DNA of 64,000 nucleotides from Roseomonas marmotae (GTDB taxonomy: Bacteria; Pseudomonadota; Alphaproteobacteria; Acetobacterales; Acetobacteraceae): NCBI RefSeq assembly GCF_017654485.1, contig NZ_CP061091.1, forward strand, positions 1,935,501 to 1,999,500, written 5' to 3'. The position numbers were made by a program, and so were the translations under genes. This document shows, one piece after another, positions 1 through 7,864 of the stretch. Positions within the stretch are counted from its first letter, which is position 1. Every line of letters begins with the position of its first letter. Under the pieces are notes generated by a model. It searched no databases, was not told the origin of the DNA, and saw only the letters and a program-made list of their open reading frames with translations.

Positions 1-114
1 GCCGATGACGGGGCCTTCCGCGCCGCAACCGGCTGGGCACCGAAAGTGTCTTTGCAGGAGGGGCTGCGCCATAGCCTGGACTGGTTCCGCCCCCGACTTT
101 CCGCTTATCTCTGA
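1..114 (+). CDS. NAD-dependent epimerase/dehydratase, C-terminal fragment
   Basis: The frame is open from the first base and stops at TGA 112-114, giving the last 37 residues of a gene that starts outside the window. The segment ATGWAPKVSLQEGLRHSLDW matches the C-terminal end typical of extended short-chain dehydrogenases acting on nucleotide sugars (GDP-mannose dehydratase / UDP-sugar epimerase type, 'GW.P...L..GL..T..W'). It lies 34 nt upstream of a sugar-nucleotide aminotransferase on the same strand, which supports a role in making an amino sugar for surface polysaccharide. The exact substrate cannot be told from this fragment. Confidence 0.7.
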   Translation, partial: ADDGAFRAATGWAPKVSLQEGLRHSLDWFRPRLSAYL

Positions 115-148
115 ACCGCGCCGCGTACCTCCCGAGGAGAAGGGCAAG

Positions 149-1306
149 ATGGATCTGCCCGAAACTGTTTCGCCGCCCCGCCCGAGCCTCATTCCGCTGG
201 CCGACCCAGGTGCCGCCTACCGCGCGCAGCGCGATGCGCTCGATGATGCGCTGGGCCGCGCGCTGGATTCAGGCTGGTATATCCTGGGCGGGGAAGGCGC
301 TGCCTTCGAGCGCGAATTCGCCGCCTGGCTCGGCCTGCCGCGCGCCGTGGGCTGCGCCAATGGCACGGATGCGCTGGCGCTGATCCTGAGGGGCATGGGT
401 ATCGGCCCGGGCATGACGGTCTGCACCGTCTCCCACACCGCCGTTGCCACGGTCGCCGCCATCGAGATGGTGGGCGCGACCCCGCTGCTGCTGGATATTG
501 ACCCCGATACCTACACCATGGATGCCGATGAGCTGGCCGCGGTGCTGGAGGACCCGCCGCCGGGCCTGCCGCCGGTCCGCGCCGTCATCGCCGTCCATCT
601 CTATGGCCAGGCCTGCGACCTCCAGCCCATGCTGGCCGCCTGCGAGGCCGCCGGCATTCCACTGATCGAGGATTGCGCCCAGTGCCACGGCGCCACGCTG
701 GACGGGCGCAAGCTGGGCACGCTGGGCGCCGCGGCGGCCTTCAGCCTGTATCCCACCAAAAATCTGGGCGCCCTGGGCGATGCCGGCATTCTGGCCACGG
801 CGGACGAGGAACTGGCGGAGCGGATCGGCGCCATCCGGCAATATGGCTGGAAGTCGCGCTACATCTCCGACATGGTCGGCGTGAACAGCCGCCTCGACGA
901 ATTGCAGGCAGCCGTGCTGCGCGTGCGCCTGCCGCTGCTGGACGGCATGAACGCCCGCCGCAATGCCATCGCGGAGGCCTACGACGCGGCGCTGTCCGGC
1001 ACCTCTCTGACGCCGCCGGCGCGGCGGGCGGATGCCACCCACGTCTTCCACCAATATGTCGTCCGCAGCGCCGGGCGCGACGCCATGGCCTCGATGCTGA
1101 AGGAACTCGGCATCAGCACCGGCATCCATTACCCGGTGCCGGTGCATCTGCAGCCCGCCTATCTCAACCGCGTCGCCCTCGGCCCCGCCCGCTGTGCCGA
1201 AACCGAGGCGGCTTCGCGCGAGGTGCTGAGCCTGCCGATGTTCCCGGAACTGACGGATGAGCAAGTGGCGCGGGTCTGCGCCGCGCTGCGGCAGGTGGCC
1301 GGCTGA
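149..1306 (+). CDS. DegT/DnrJ/EryC1/StrS family PLP aminotransferase
   Basis: The 385-residue protein is a cytoplasmic PLP-dependent aminotransferase that transfers an amino group to a keto sugar nucleotide. Family marks are the N-terminal 'IPLADPGAAYRAQRDAL' segment, the PLP phosphate-binding CANGTDALAL, and the Schiff-base lysine K204 in YPTKNLGALGDAG. The open frame extends upstream to base 5, but ATG 149 is chosen because a purine-rich GAGGAG lies at 132-137, and the upstream extension overlaps the end of the preceding epimerase gene. It resembles enzymes making 3-amino-3,6-dideoxyhexoses (FdtB/QdtB group), but the sugar is inferred only from context. It ends 1 nt before a convergent gene. 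Confidence 0.9.
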   Translation: MDLPETVSPPRPSLIPLADPGAAYRAQRDALDDALGRALDSGWYILGGEGAAFEREFAAWLGLPRAVGCANGTDALALILRGMGIGPGMTVCTVSHTAVATVAAIEMVGATPLLLDIDPDTYTMDADELAAVLEDPPPGLPPVRAVIAVHLYGQACDLQPMLAACEAAGIPLIEDCAQCHGATLDGRKLGTLGAAAAFSLYPTKNLGALGDAGILATADEELAERIGAIRQYGWKSRYISDMVGVNSRLDELQAAVLRVRLPLLDGMNARRNAIAEAYDAALSGTSLTPPARRADATHVFHQYVVRSAGRDAMASMLKELGISTGIHYPVPVHLQPAYLNRVALGPARCAETEAASREVLSLPMFPELTDEQVARVCAALRQVAG

Positions 1307-1307
1307 T

Positions 1308-1868
1308 TCAGCCGGTGACCGTCAGCCAGGGCCAGCGGGCACGGTAGCTCCCGGCCTTGGCAGGGAAGAGGCGGGGCTGCGGGTGGCGCGGGTTCATCCG
1401 CAGCCGCCCTTCCCAAAGATCCTCCAGGCTGTCCGGCGCGCAGACCGCGCCATCCTCCGCCGCGACCCCAAGGCAGGTGCAGGCGATCAGGTAGCGGTCG
1501 ATACCGTCCCGTGCCGATGTGAGGCGCGGATAAGGCTCGCCGAAATGCTCCGGGTACCAGAGATGGACCCGGGCCTGGTTGCGCACTTCCACCGTGACGC
1601 CGAGATCGGCGAAGAGCATTTCCGCACGGCGAATCACGCGGTCCTCGGCTTCCCAGGACAGATCGGCGTCGTCGAAATAGAAGACGTCGTAATCCTTCAC
1701 GCCCCATCCCGGCTCATGCCCGCCACGGTGGTTCCAGACAGCCTGGAAGAGGCAGCCGGCCACCAGATGCGCCTGCGGCGCGCCCAGGGCCGGCAGCCGC
1801 CGCAGGATCTCGGCATTGACCGGATTGGCCAGGGCCAGATCCAGCAGGGTGGCGGCGGTGAGGCACAT
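1308..1868 (-). CDS. nucleotidyltransferase family protein (DUF925 / NTP_transf_6)
   Basis: The 186-residue protein carries the family core: an early NPVNAEILRRLP helix, then the GWGVKDYDVFYFDD segment around residues 70-83 with the paired acidic residues expected to bind metal and nucleotide. The late 'LY.P.LFPAKAGSYRARWP' type ending is also conserved. These proteins belong to the nucleotidyltransferase superfamily; their physiological substrate is not known. The gene is convergent with the aminotransferase (1 nt between stop codons) and lies 40 nt downstream of the alpha/beta hydrolase gene on the same strand, so both may be co-transcribed. Confidence 0.8.
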   Translation of the reverse strand: MCLTAATLLDLALANPVNAEILRRLPALGAPQAHLVAGCLFQAVWNHRGGHEPGWGVKDYDVFYFDDADLSWEAEDRVIRRAEMLFADLGVTVEVRNQARVHLWYPEHFGEPYPRLTSARDGIDRYLIACTCLGVAAEDGAVCAPDSLEDLWEGRLRMNPRHPQPRLFPAKAGSYRARWPWLTVTG

Positions 1869-1908
1869 GGCGGCGAGACTGCCGCCATTACCTCCGCGCC
1901 GGCAATCG

Positions 1909-2871
1909 CTACCGGTGCCGGCCGATGAAGCCCAGCACCGCCTGGTTGAAGGCCTCGGGCTGCTCCCAGTAGCCGGAATGGCCGGTCTCCGGCAGGATCA
2001 GCAGCTCGCTGCCTGGAATGGCGGCGGCGAACTGGCGGAAGACCGAGGGGGGCGCCCAGAGATCGGCATCGCCGCCGATCAGCAGGGCCGGCACCTTCAT
2101 CTGCCGCAGCGCTGCCCAGGTGATGCGGTTCAGCGTGCCCTGGTTCACCCGCTTGCCGTCCTCCAGCGCCTTGTGCTCCAGCTCTACCCACTGCTTCACG
2201 CCCTCGGGGTTCACGGCGCGGTAGGAGGGGCCGACCTCGCGGAACTCACCCGGCATCTCGGCGAAGCCCTTGGGGCGCAGGCCGGTGCTCATGGCGAGGT
2301 ATTCAGGGTCGGTGATGCCCATATGCGTGCAGGCGAAGACCGCGCTGTGCAGCCGCGCGGGATGGGACAGGGCGAAATCCACGCCCACGATGGCGCCCGC
2401 CGCCGAGCCGACCGCGTGGAAGCGGTCGATCTTCAACTGGTCCACCAGCGCCAGCAGGTCTCCCGCCGCGGTGCCCGGGGGGCCTTCGCCCGCCGGCGAG
2501 TCCCGGTAGCTCCGCCGGGAATAGCTGATGACCCGGTAACCGGCCTGCACCATCACCGGCTGCTGGTAGCCCCAGATGGCGTGGCTGCCGGTGCCGGGAT
2601 GCAGCAGGATGATGGTCTGCGCGTCCGGCCTGGGCGCGCCGGTATCCCAGTAGCCCAGCTTCGCCCCACCGAGGTCGATGCTGCCCCTGGTGACCGGGCG
2701 CTGCTCCGGCAGCGGCTGCATCATGGCGCGCGTCGGGTCGGCCGCCGGCCGGGCCGGCGCGGGGCTCGCGGCGCCCTGGGCCAGTGCGCCCGTGCCGCTG
2801 GCGGCGAGGCCGAGTCCGGCCAGGGTGCCCCGCATCATCGCCCGGCGCCCGCTGGCATAATGTTCCGTCAT
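1909..2871 (-). CDS. exported alpha/beta hydrolase-fold protein lacking the nucleophile serine
   Basis: The 320-residue protein starts with a twin-arginine-like leader (SGRRAMMRG then a hydrophobic stretch, cleavage near ALAQ) so export is likely. The body has the alpha/beta hydrolase layout: oxyanion region LLHPGTGSHAIW, elbow region after strand FHAVG, acid residue in GGDADLWAPP and histidine in PETGHSGYW. At the elbow the sequence is V154-G-S-A-A-G, where classical members have V-G-x-S-x-G, so the catalytic serine position is Ala157 with a serine one place earlier. The longer frame starts at 3024, but ATG 2871 has a strong GGAGG ribosome site and begins the leader. The function is unknown; it may bind rather than hydrolyse, or use a non-standard mechanism. 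Confidence 0.8.
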   Translation of the reverse strand: MTEHYASGRRAMMRGTLAGLGLAASGTGALAQGAASPAPARPAADPTRAMMQPLPEQRPVTRGSIDLGGAKLGYWDTGAPRPDAQTIILLHPGTGSHAIWGYQQPVMVQAGYRVISYSRRSYRDSPAGEGPPGTAAGDLLALVDQLKIDRFHAVGSAAGAIVGVDFALSHPARLHSAVFACTHMGITDPEYLAMSTGLRPKGFAEMPGEFREVGPSYRAVNPEGVKQWVELEHKALEDGKRVNQGTLNRITWAALRQMKVPALLIGGDADLWAPPSVFRQFAAAIPGSELLILPETGHSGYWEQPEAFNQAVLGFIGRHR

Positions 2872-3068
2872 TGGTTGCTTCCTCCGGCTCCGCCGGACTC
2901 TCAAGCCAGCGGTTCTCAACAACCAATAGGTCATTCTATTGACTGATAGAAGCACTATCGGGATTTCTGGCGAAGCGCGGCGCCGCTCGCTATATCGCGC
3001 CCGTTCCCGGGCCATGCCCTGCATGCCCGCCCCGGCGGATCACCACCGCCCATCCGGAAGCCCTTGCC

Positions 3069-4721
3069 ATGCTGCGCCTGACTGAACTGAAGCTGCCGCT
3101 CGACCACTCGCCGGAGGCCCTGCGCGCCGCCGTGCTCGCCCGCCTGGACATCGCCGGGCCCGACCTGCTGGACCTGCACGTCTTCCGCCGCGGCTATGAT
3201 GCCCGCAAGCGCACCGCCATCCAGTTGATCTACACGCTGGACCTGACCTTGCGGGACGAGGCCGCCGTGCTGCGCCGCTTCGCGCAGGACCCGCATGTGA
3301 ACCCGACGCCGGACATGGCCTACCGCTTCGTCGCGAAGGCGCCCGAGGGCTTCACCGCCCGCCCCGTGGTGATCGGCACCGGTCCCTGCGGCTTCATGGC
3401 CGGGCTGATCCTGGCGCAGATGGGCTTCCGCCCCATCATCCTGGAACGCGGCAAGGTGGTGCGGGAACGGACCAAGGATACCTGGGGCCTCTGGCGCCGG
3501 TCCGAGCTGAACCCGGAGAGCAACGTGCAGTTCGGGGAAGGGGGCGCCGGCACCTTCTCCGACGGCAAGCTCTACAGCCAGATCAAGGACCCCCAGCACC
3601 ATTCCCGCAAGCTGCTGGAGGAATTCGTCAAGGCCGGGGCGCCGGAGGAGATCCTCTACGTCTCCAAGCCGCATATCGGCACCTTCAGGCTGGTGACGAT
3701 GGTGGAGAGCATCCGCCGCACCATCGAGGAACTGGGCGGCGAATACCGCTTCGGCACCAAGGTGGTGGACCTGGACATCCAGACGGCGCCCGATGGCACG
3801 CGGCGGATGCGGGGACTGCACCTGGAAGGCGGCGGCTATCTGGAGGCCAGCCATGTCGTGCTGGCGGTGGGCCATAGCGCGCGCGACACCTTCTCCATGC
3901 TGCAGGAGCGCGGCGTCTACATGGAGGCCAAGCCCTTCTCCGTCGGCTTCCGGATCGAGCATCCGCAGGGGATGATCGACCGCTGCCGCTTCGGCGATTT
4001 CGCGGGGAACAAGACCCTGGGCGCTGCCGACTACAAGCTGACGCATCACTGCAAGGGGCCCGGGCTGGAAGGCCGCACGGTTTACAGCTTCTGCATGTGC
4101 CCCGGCGGCACCGTTGTCGCCGCGACCAGCGAGCCGGGCCGTGTCGTGACCAATGGCATGAGCCAGTATTCCCGCGCCGAGCGGAACGCCAATGCCGCCA
4201 TCGTCTGCAGCGTCACGCCGGAGGATTATCCCGGCGGCATCCTCTCCGGCATCGGTTTCCAGCGGGAGTTGGAGGAACGCGCCTTCCGGGCCGGTGGTGG
4301 CGGCTACCGTGCCCCGGCCCAGACCGTGGGGGATTTCCTGGCTGGCCGTCCCTCCACCACGCTGGGGGATGTGGTGCCCTCCTACAAGCCGGGCGTCACG
4401 CCCACCGACCTCGCGCCCTGCCTGCCGGATTTCGCCATCGCCGCCATTCGCGAGGCCTTGCCGGCCTTCGACCGGCAGATCCGTGGCTTCGCCCGTCCGG
4501 ATGCGGTGATGACGGGGGTGGAGACCCGCACCTCCTCGCCCATCCGGGTGAAGCGTCGGCCCGACGGGCACAGCCTGAATACCCTCGGCCTTTTCCCGGC
4601 CGGCGAAGGGGCTGGTTACGCGGGCGGCATCCTCTCCGCCGGGGTGGACGGCATCAAGACGGCCGAGGCGGTGGCGCGCAGCCTGCTCGACTTGCCCGCC
4701 GAGATCGAACGCATGGGGTGA
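3069..4721 (+). CDS. FAD-dependent dehydrogenase (COG2509 type)
   Basis: The 550-residue cytoplasmic flavoprotein has an N-terminal domain of about 95 residues, then a Rossmann FAD-binding motif GTGPCGFMAGLILAQMGF with the ERGK strand end. A glycine-rich NVQFGEGGAGTFSDGKL follows, and a C-terminal FAD-contacting segment GLFPAGEGAGYAGGILSAG. This order matches the uncharacterised NAD(P)/FAD-dependent dehydrogenase family found in most bacteria, whose length is about 530-550 residues. The substrate is unknown. It starts at ATG 3069, divergent from the exported hydrolase, with about 200 nt between the two start codons. It is followed by an AT-richer 110-nt spacer that probably holds the promoter of the next gene. 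Confidence 0.85.
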   Translation: MLRLTELKLPLDHSPEALRAAVLARLDIAGPDLLDLHVFRRGYDARKRTAIQLIYTLDLTLRDEAAVLRRFAQDPHVNPTPDMAYRFVAKAPEGFTARPVVIGTGPCGFMAGLILAQMGFRPIILERGKVVRERTKDTWGLWRRSELNPESNVQFGEGGAGTFSDGKLYSQIKDPQHHSRKLLEEFVKAGAPEEILYVSKPHIGTFRLVTMVESIRRTIEELGGEYRFGTKVVDLDIQTAPDGTRRMRGLHLEGGGYLEASHVVLAVGHSARDTFSMLQERGVYMEAKPFSVGFRIEHPQGMIDRCRFGDFAGNKTLGAADYKLTHHCKGPGLEGRTVYSFCMCPGGTVVAATSEPGRVVTNGMSQYSRAERNANAAIVCSVTPEDYPGGILSGIGFQRELEERAFRAGGGGYRAPAQTVGDFLAGRPSTTLGDVVPSYKPGVTPTDLAPCLPDFAIAAIREALPAFDRQIRGFARPDAVMTGVETRTSSPIRVKRRPDGHSLNTLGLFPAGEGAGYAGGILSAGVDGIKTAEAVARSLLDLPAEIERMG

Positions 4722-4834
4722 GAAAAGGTTATTTCTTGAGAAGCATTCCGCCCCAATCTAAACAAATTGCGAGCATAGCTTTTTGATGCCGGAATGAATG
4801 GGCCGGGGGGCCCGTCCAAGGGGGATTGAGCGGC

Positions 4835-6433
4835 GTGAGCTTTAGCTTTCCTGGGCTTCCCGACGGCCTCGCGCCGCGGCCGGTGCTGCGCGCCAGCACT
4901 CGAACCAGCGTGATCTGCGGCGGCATCGTGCTGGCCGCCCTGGCGTTGGTACTCTTCACCCTACTGCGCGCGCCGATGAAGGACGACATCGCCTGGCTGC
5001 TCTGGGTGGCCCGGCAATGGCTGAAGGGCCAGCGCCTCTATATCGACGTGGTGGAGGTCAATCCGCCGCTGATCGTCTGGATCAGCGCCATTCCCGTGCT
5101 GATCGGGGACGCCATCGGTGTCTCCGCCAAGACGGTGGCGGTGGTGCTCTTCGCCGCCTCGGCCCTCTGGTCCTCCTGGCTCTCGGCCCGGCTGCTGCAC
5201 GGGGTGGCGCCGGCATTAGCCTGCCCGCCCGTGACCTTCGCCACCGTCGCCTGCGTGCTGATGCTGATGCCCGGCGTGGAATTCGGACAGCGGGAGCATC
5301 TGCTGACCATCGCCGTCCTGCCGCATCTCTGCATCCTGCTGCGCGGGCTGGAGGGACAGCGGACGGGAAAGCGGCTGGTGCTCGGCGGCGCGGCAATGGC
5401 GGGGCTCGGCATCTCCCTGAAGCCGCGCTACCTGCTCTGCCTCGCGGCGGTGGAACTGGCTGGCTGGCTGCGGCGCGGCTTCCGGTTGCGGCTGGCGCCG
5501 GTGGTCGCCTTCGGCGTGGCGGGGCTCTATGCCCTCTCCATCCTGGTCTTCTATCCCAGCTTCATTGACCGCGCGGTGCCGCTGGCCGTCACCCTCTATG
5601 GCGGCACCGATACCAGCCTGCCGCAACTCATGCTGGAATCCTGGCGCCTGCTGGCAGGGCTGGGCGTGACGGCGCTGCTGACCTTCACCCTGCCCAGGGA
5701 ATCCGCCGGGCGGACGGTGATGGCGGTGCTGACCGGCTTCGCCGCAGCCGCCACCATCGCCATGTTCCTGGACGGCAAGAACTGGTTCTACCACCGCATC
5801 CCCGGCAGCACGGCGGTGGTGCTGGCGCTGCTCTACTGGTGCGCCGAGGCCGCGCTGGCCCGGCGCCGGCGGGGCGCTTCCGCCGGGCTGCGCGGCAAGG
5901 CGCTGATGCTGCTGGCGCTCATGCCCCTGGCCCTGCAGGCCGACAAGCTGGGCACGCGGCTGCATGACCACTTGGTGCTGGCGGTGGAGCCCGAGCAATC
6001 GACCGAGGTGAAGCTGGAGCGGCTGATCAAGCGGGAGAAGGTGCGGACCTATGTCGCCTTCTCCGAATGGATCGGCCTGGGCTTCCCGGTGGTGGACGAT
6101 ACCGGTGTCACCTGGGCAAGCCGCTTCGATTCCATGTGGGCATTACGGGGCGAGCTGTGGCGCGCCCGAATGGACGGCAAGCCGCCGGCGGAATGGCCGA
6201 TGCGCCTCTGGGTGGCGCAGGACTTCATCCGTGGCTGCCCCGACCTTGTCGTCGTGGACCGCCGCCGGGGCGCCGAGGACATCAACTACCCCAGCGTGCT
6301 GGCCCAGGCCGATGCCGAATTCGCCGAGGTCTGGGCCCGCTACCAGCAGATCGCCACGCTGGACGGGCTGCAGGTCTTCAAGCGCGACGGCGAGGGCTGT
6401 GCCACCTCGCCGCCCGTCGAGAACAACGAGTAG
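4835..6433 (+). CDS. multi-pass membrane protein, putative GT-C / ArnT-like glycosyltransferase
   Basis: The 532-residue protein has about ten hydrophobic segments (first near residues 25-50) and a soluble C-terminal domain of about 150 residues. After the first membrane span comes an acidic loop MKDDIAWLLWVARQWLKGQRLY followed by D..EVNPPL. This resembles the catalytic first loop of lipid-linked glycosyltransferases of the GT39/ArnT type ('D.....G..LY.D..E.NPPL'). GTG 4835 is chosen because AAGGGGG at 4818-4824 sits 10 nt upstream; an in-frame TTG at 4826 would leave only 1 nt of spacing. It is convergent with the M20 peptidase gene with no gap. The sugar donor and acceptor are unknown, and the assignment rests on fold-level resemblance. 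Confidence 0.6.
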   Translation: MSFSFPGLPDGLAPRPVLRASTRTSVICGGIVLAALALVLFTLLRAPMKDDIAWLLWVARQWLKGQRLYIDVVEVNPPLIVWISAIPVLIGDAIGVSAKTVAVVLFAASALWSSWLSARLLHGVAPALACPPVTFATVACVLMLMPGVEFGQREHLLTIAVLPHLCILLRGLEGQRTGKRLVLGGAAMAGLGISLKPRYLLCLAAVELAGWLRRGFRLRLAPVVAFGVAGLYALSILVFYPSFIDRAVPLAVTLYGGTDTSLPQLMLESWRLLAGLGVTALLTFTLPRESAGRTVMAVLTGFAAAATIAMFLDGKNWFYHRIPGSTAVVLALLYWCAEAALARRRRGASAGLRGKALMLLALMPLALQADKLGTRLHDHLVLAVEPEQSTEVKLERLIKREKVRTYVAFSEWIGLGFPVVDDTGVTWASRFDSMWALRGELWRARMDGKPPAEWPMRLWVAQDFIRGCPDLVVVDRRRGAEDINYPSVLAQADAEFAEVWARYQQIATLDGLQVFKRDGEGCATSPPVENNE

Positions 6434-7603
6434 TCAGACGCCCGCGTCGTCCAGGTGTAGTATGGCGCGCGCCACGGCCTGGGCGCGCGGCACCATGGTG
6501 GCGACTTCCATGTATTCCTCCGGGCTATGCGCCTTGCCGCCCACCGGACCCACGGCGCAGAGCGTCGGCGCGCCGACCAGCGCGGTGAAGCCGCTGTCGG
6601 CGCAGCCGCCGGCGAATTCGCCCGCGGTCTCGAAGCTCGCCACGTCCTTGTAGAGCTTGAAGACGGCGTCGGTGCCGGGGTTCTGCTTCAGCGGCACGAA
6701 TTCGCCGCGGATGGTCAGGGTCGCGCTGGTGCCGGGCACGTAGCTCTTGCCGGCGATGGCGTGGATGGCGCCCATCACCTCATCCCGGTCGGCCGGGTCC
6801 ACGTAGCGCATGTCGATCTGCGCCTGGGCCCAGGGGGCCACCGTGTTCACGCTCTGCCCGCCGCTGACCAGCCCGACATTGACGGTGATGCCGCGGCTGA
6901 GGTCCGTCAGCGCATGCAGCGCCTGCACCTTGCGGGCCAGTTCCTCGATGGCGCTGATGCCGGCCTCGAAATTGGCGCCCGAGTGCGCCGCCTTGCCGGT
7001 GATGTCGATGACGGAGAAGACGCCGCCCTTGCGTCCCGTCACCACGTTGCCGCTGGGCCGCCCCGGCTCGGAATTGAAGACGACGCGGGCAGCGCGGGCC
7101 TCGGCCTCGATCACCGGCCGGCCCTCGGGGGAGCCGATTTCCTCATCGCCCGTGAAAAGCCCGACCACGGGGCCCGGCGCGCCGCCGAACTTCCTGAAGG
7201 CGGCCAGGACGAACATGTTCATCACGATGCCGGCCTTCATGTCGCAGACGCCGGGGCCGTAGGCGAGGCCATTCTCGACGCGGAAGGGCCGGCGCTCCGG
7301 CTCGCCCTTCGGGAAGACGGTGTCGCGGTGGCCCATCAGCACGATGTTGCGGCGCTCATTGCCGGTGCCGGTGCCTTCGCCTTCCACCACGGCGCGCAGG
7401 CAGTCGCCGTGCTTCTTCTGGGGCAGGACTTCCACCGCCACGTCATGCCGCGCCAGGAAGGCCCGCACGCGCTCGCCCACGGCATCGACGCCGGCCTTGT
7501 CGTAGCTGCCGCCGTCGATGTTCACCATCGCCTCCAGCTCGGCCAGCATGGCGTCCTGCTGGGTCGCCAGCCATTCGGTGATGCGGGTCTCGGGCGTGGT
7601 CAT
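6434..7603 (-). CDS. M20 family metallopeptidase (glutamate carboxypeptidase-like)
   Basis: The 389-residue zinc hydrolase has the M20 metal motifs in order: GHRDTVFP (His ligand plus catalytic Asp), GVCDMKAGI (bridging Asp), TGDEEIGS (general base Glu and ligand Glu), and a late CADSGFTALVGAPTL segment. The dimerisation domain sits in the middle (KAAHSGANFEAGISAIEELA). Family members such as carboxypeptidase G2 remove C-terminal glutamate from peptides or folates. ATG 7603 has AGGAGA 7 nt upstream. It is divergent from a peptide-type ABC importer with a 261-nt intergenic region, so a shared role in using imported peptides is likely. No signal peptide is seen. Confidence 0.88.
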   Translation of the reverse strand: MTTPETRITEWLATQQDAMLAELEAMVNIDGGSYDKAGVDAVGERVRAFLARHDVAVEVLPQKKHGDCLRAVVEGEGTGTGNERRNIVLMGHRDTVFPKGEPERRPFRVENGLAYGPGVCDMKAGIVMNMFVLAAFRKFGGAPGPVVGLFTGDEEIGSPEGRPVIEAEARAARVVFNSEPGRPSGNVVTGRKGGVFSVIDITGKAAHSGANFEAGISAIEELARKVQALHALTDLSRGITVNVGLVSGGQSVNTVAPWAQAQIDMRYVDPADRDEVMGAIHAIAGKSYVPGTSATLTIRGEFVPLKQNPGTDAVFKLYKDVASFETAGEFAGGCADSGFTALVGAPTLCAVGPVGGKAHSPEEYMEVATMVPRAQAVARAILHLDDAGV

Positions 7604-7645
7604 GCCGTGTCTCCTGAGGATATCCGCTGGCAAAGTGGCGGAAAG

Positions 7646-7673
7646 CAGGGCCGCCGGAAAGGGGGCGGCCCTG
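7646..7673. promoter_or_regulatory. perfect 10-bp hairpin in divergent intergenic region
   Basis: CAGGGCCGCC at 7646-7655 pairs perfectly with GGCGGCCCTG at 7664-7673 around an 8-nt loop. It lies 43 nt upstream of the M20 start codon and about 190 nt upstream of the ABC importer's first gene. It could be part of a leader RNA of the peptidase or an operator; there is no T-run that would make it a simple terminator. Confidence 0.35.
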
Positions 7674-7864
7674 GCCCGGTTCCTGCTTCCCTCCCTGGGG
7701 CTGATCGCCGCCTGTCCGCATGCCGTTGCCAAACCAGAGTATTCCATGCTCGGAATTGCACGGCCCGGGCGCGTCGGCGCGGGCAGTCTGCCCATTCGCG
7801 CGGCGCCGGGCCGGGTGGATGGGGCTTCTCCCCTCGGCCATCTGTCAGTACCGGGAAGCTGGAT

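Noticed and set aside
5..148. Upstream extension of the DegT aminotransferase to base 5
   Set aside because: It overlaps the epimerase C terminus in another frame, lacks a ribosome site, and the family N terminus begins after ATG 149.
1816..2946. 376-codon open frame on the plus strand
   Set aside because: It is antisense to the alpha/beta hydrolase and made of low-complexity residues.
2955..4571. 538-codon open frame on the minus strand
   Set aside because: It lies antisense to the FAD dehydrogenase, which has clear cofactor motifs; the antisense product has no recognisable fold.
6527..7864. N-terminal 446-codon extension of the peptide-binding protein
   Set aside because: It is antisense to the M20 peptidase; a clear signal peptide begins at ATG 7865.
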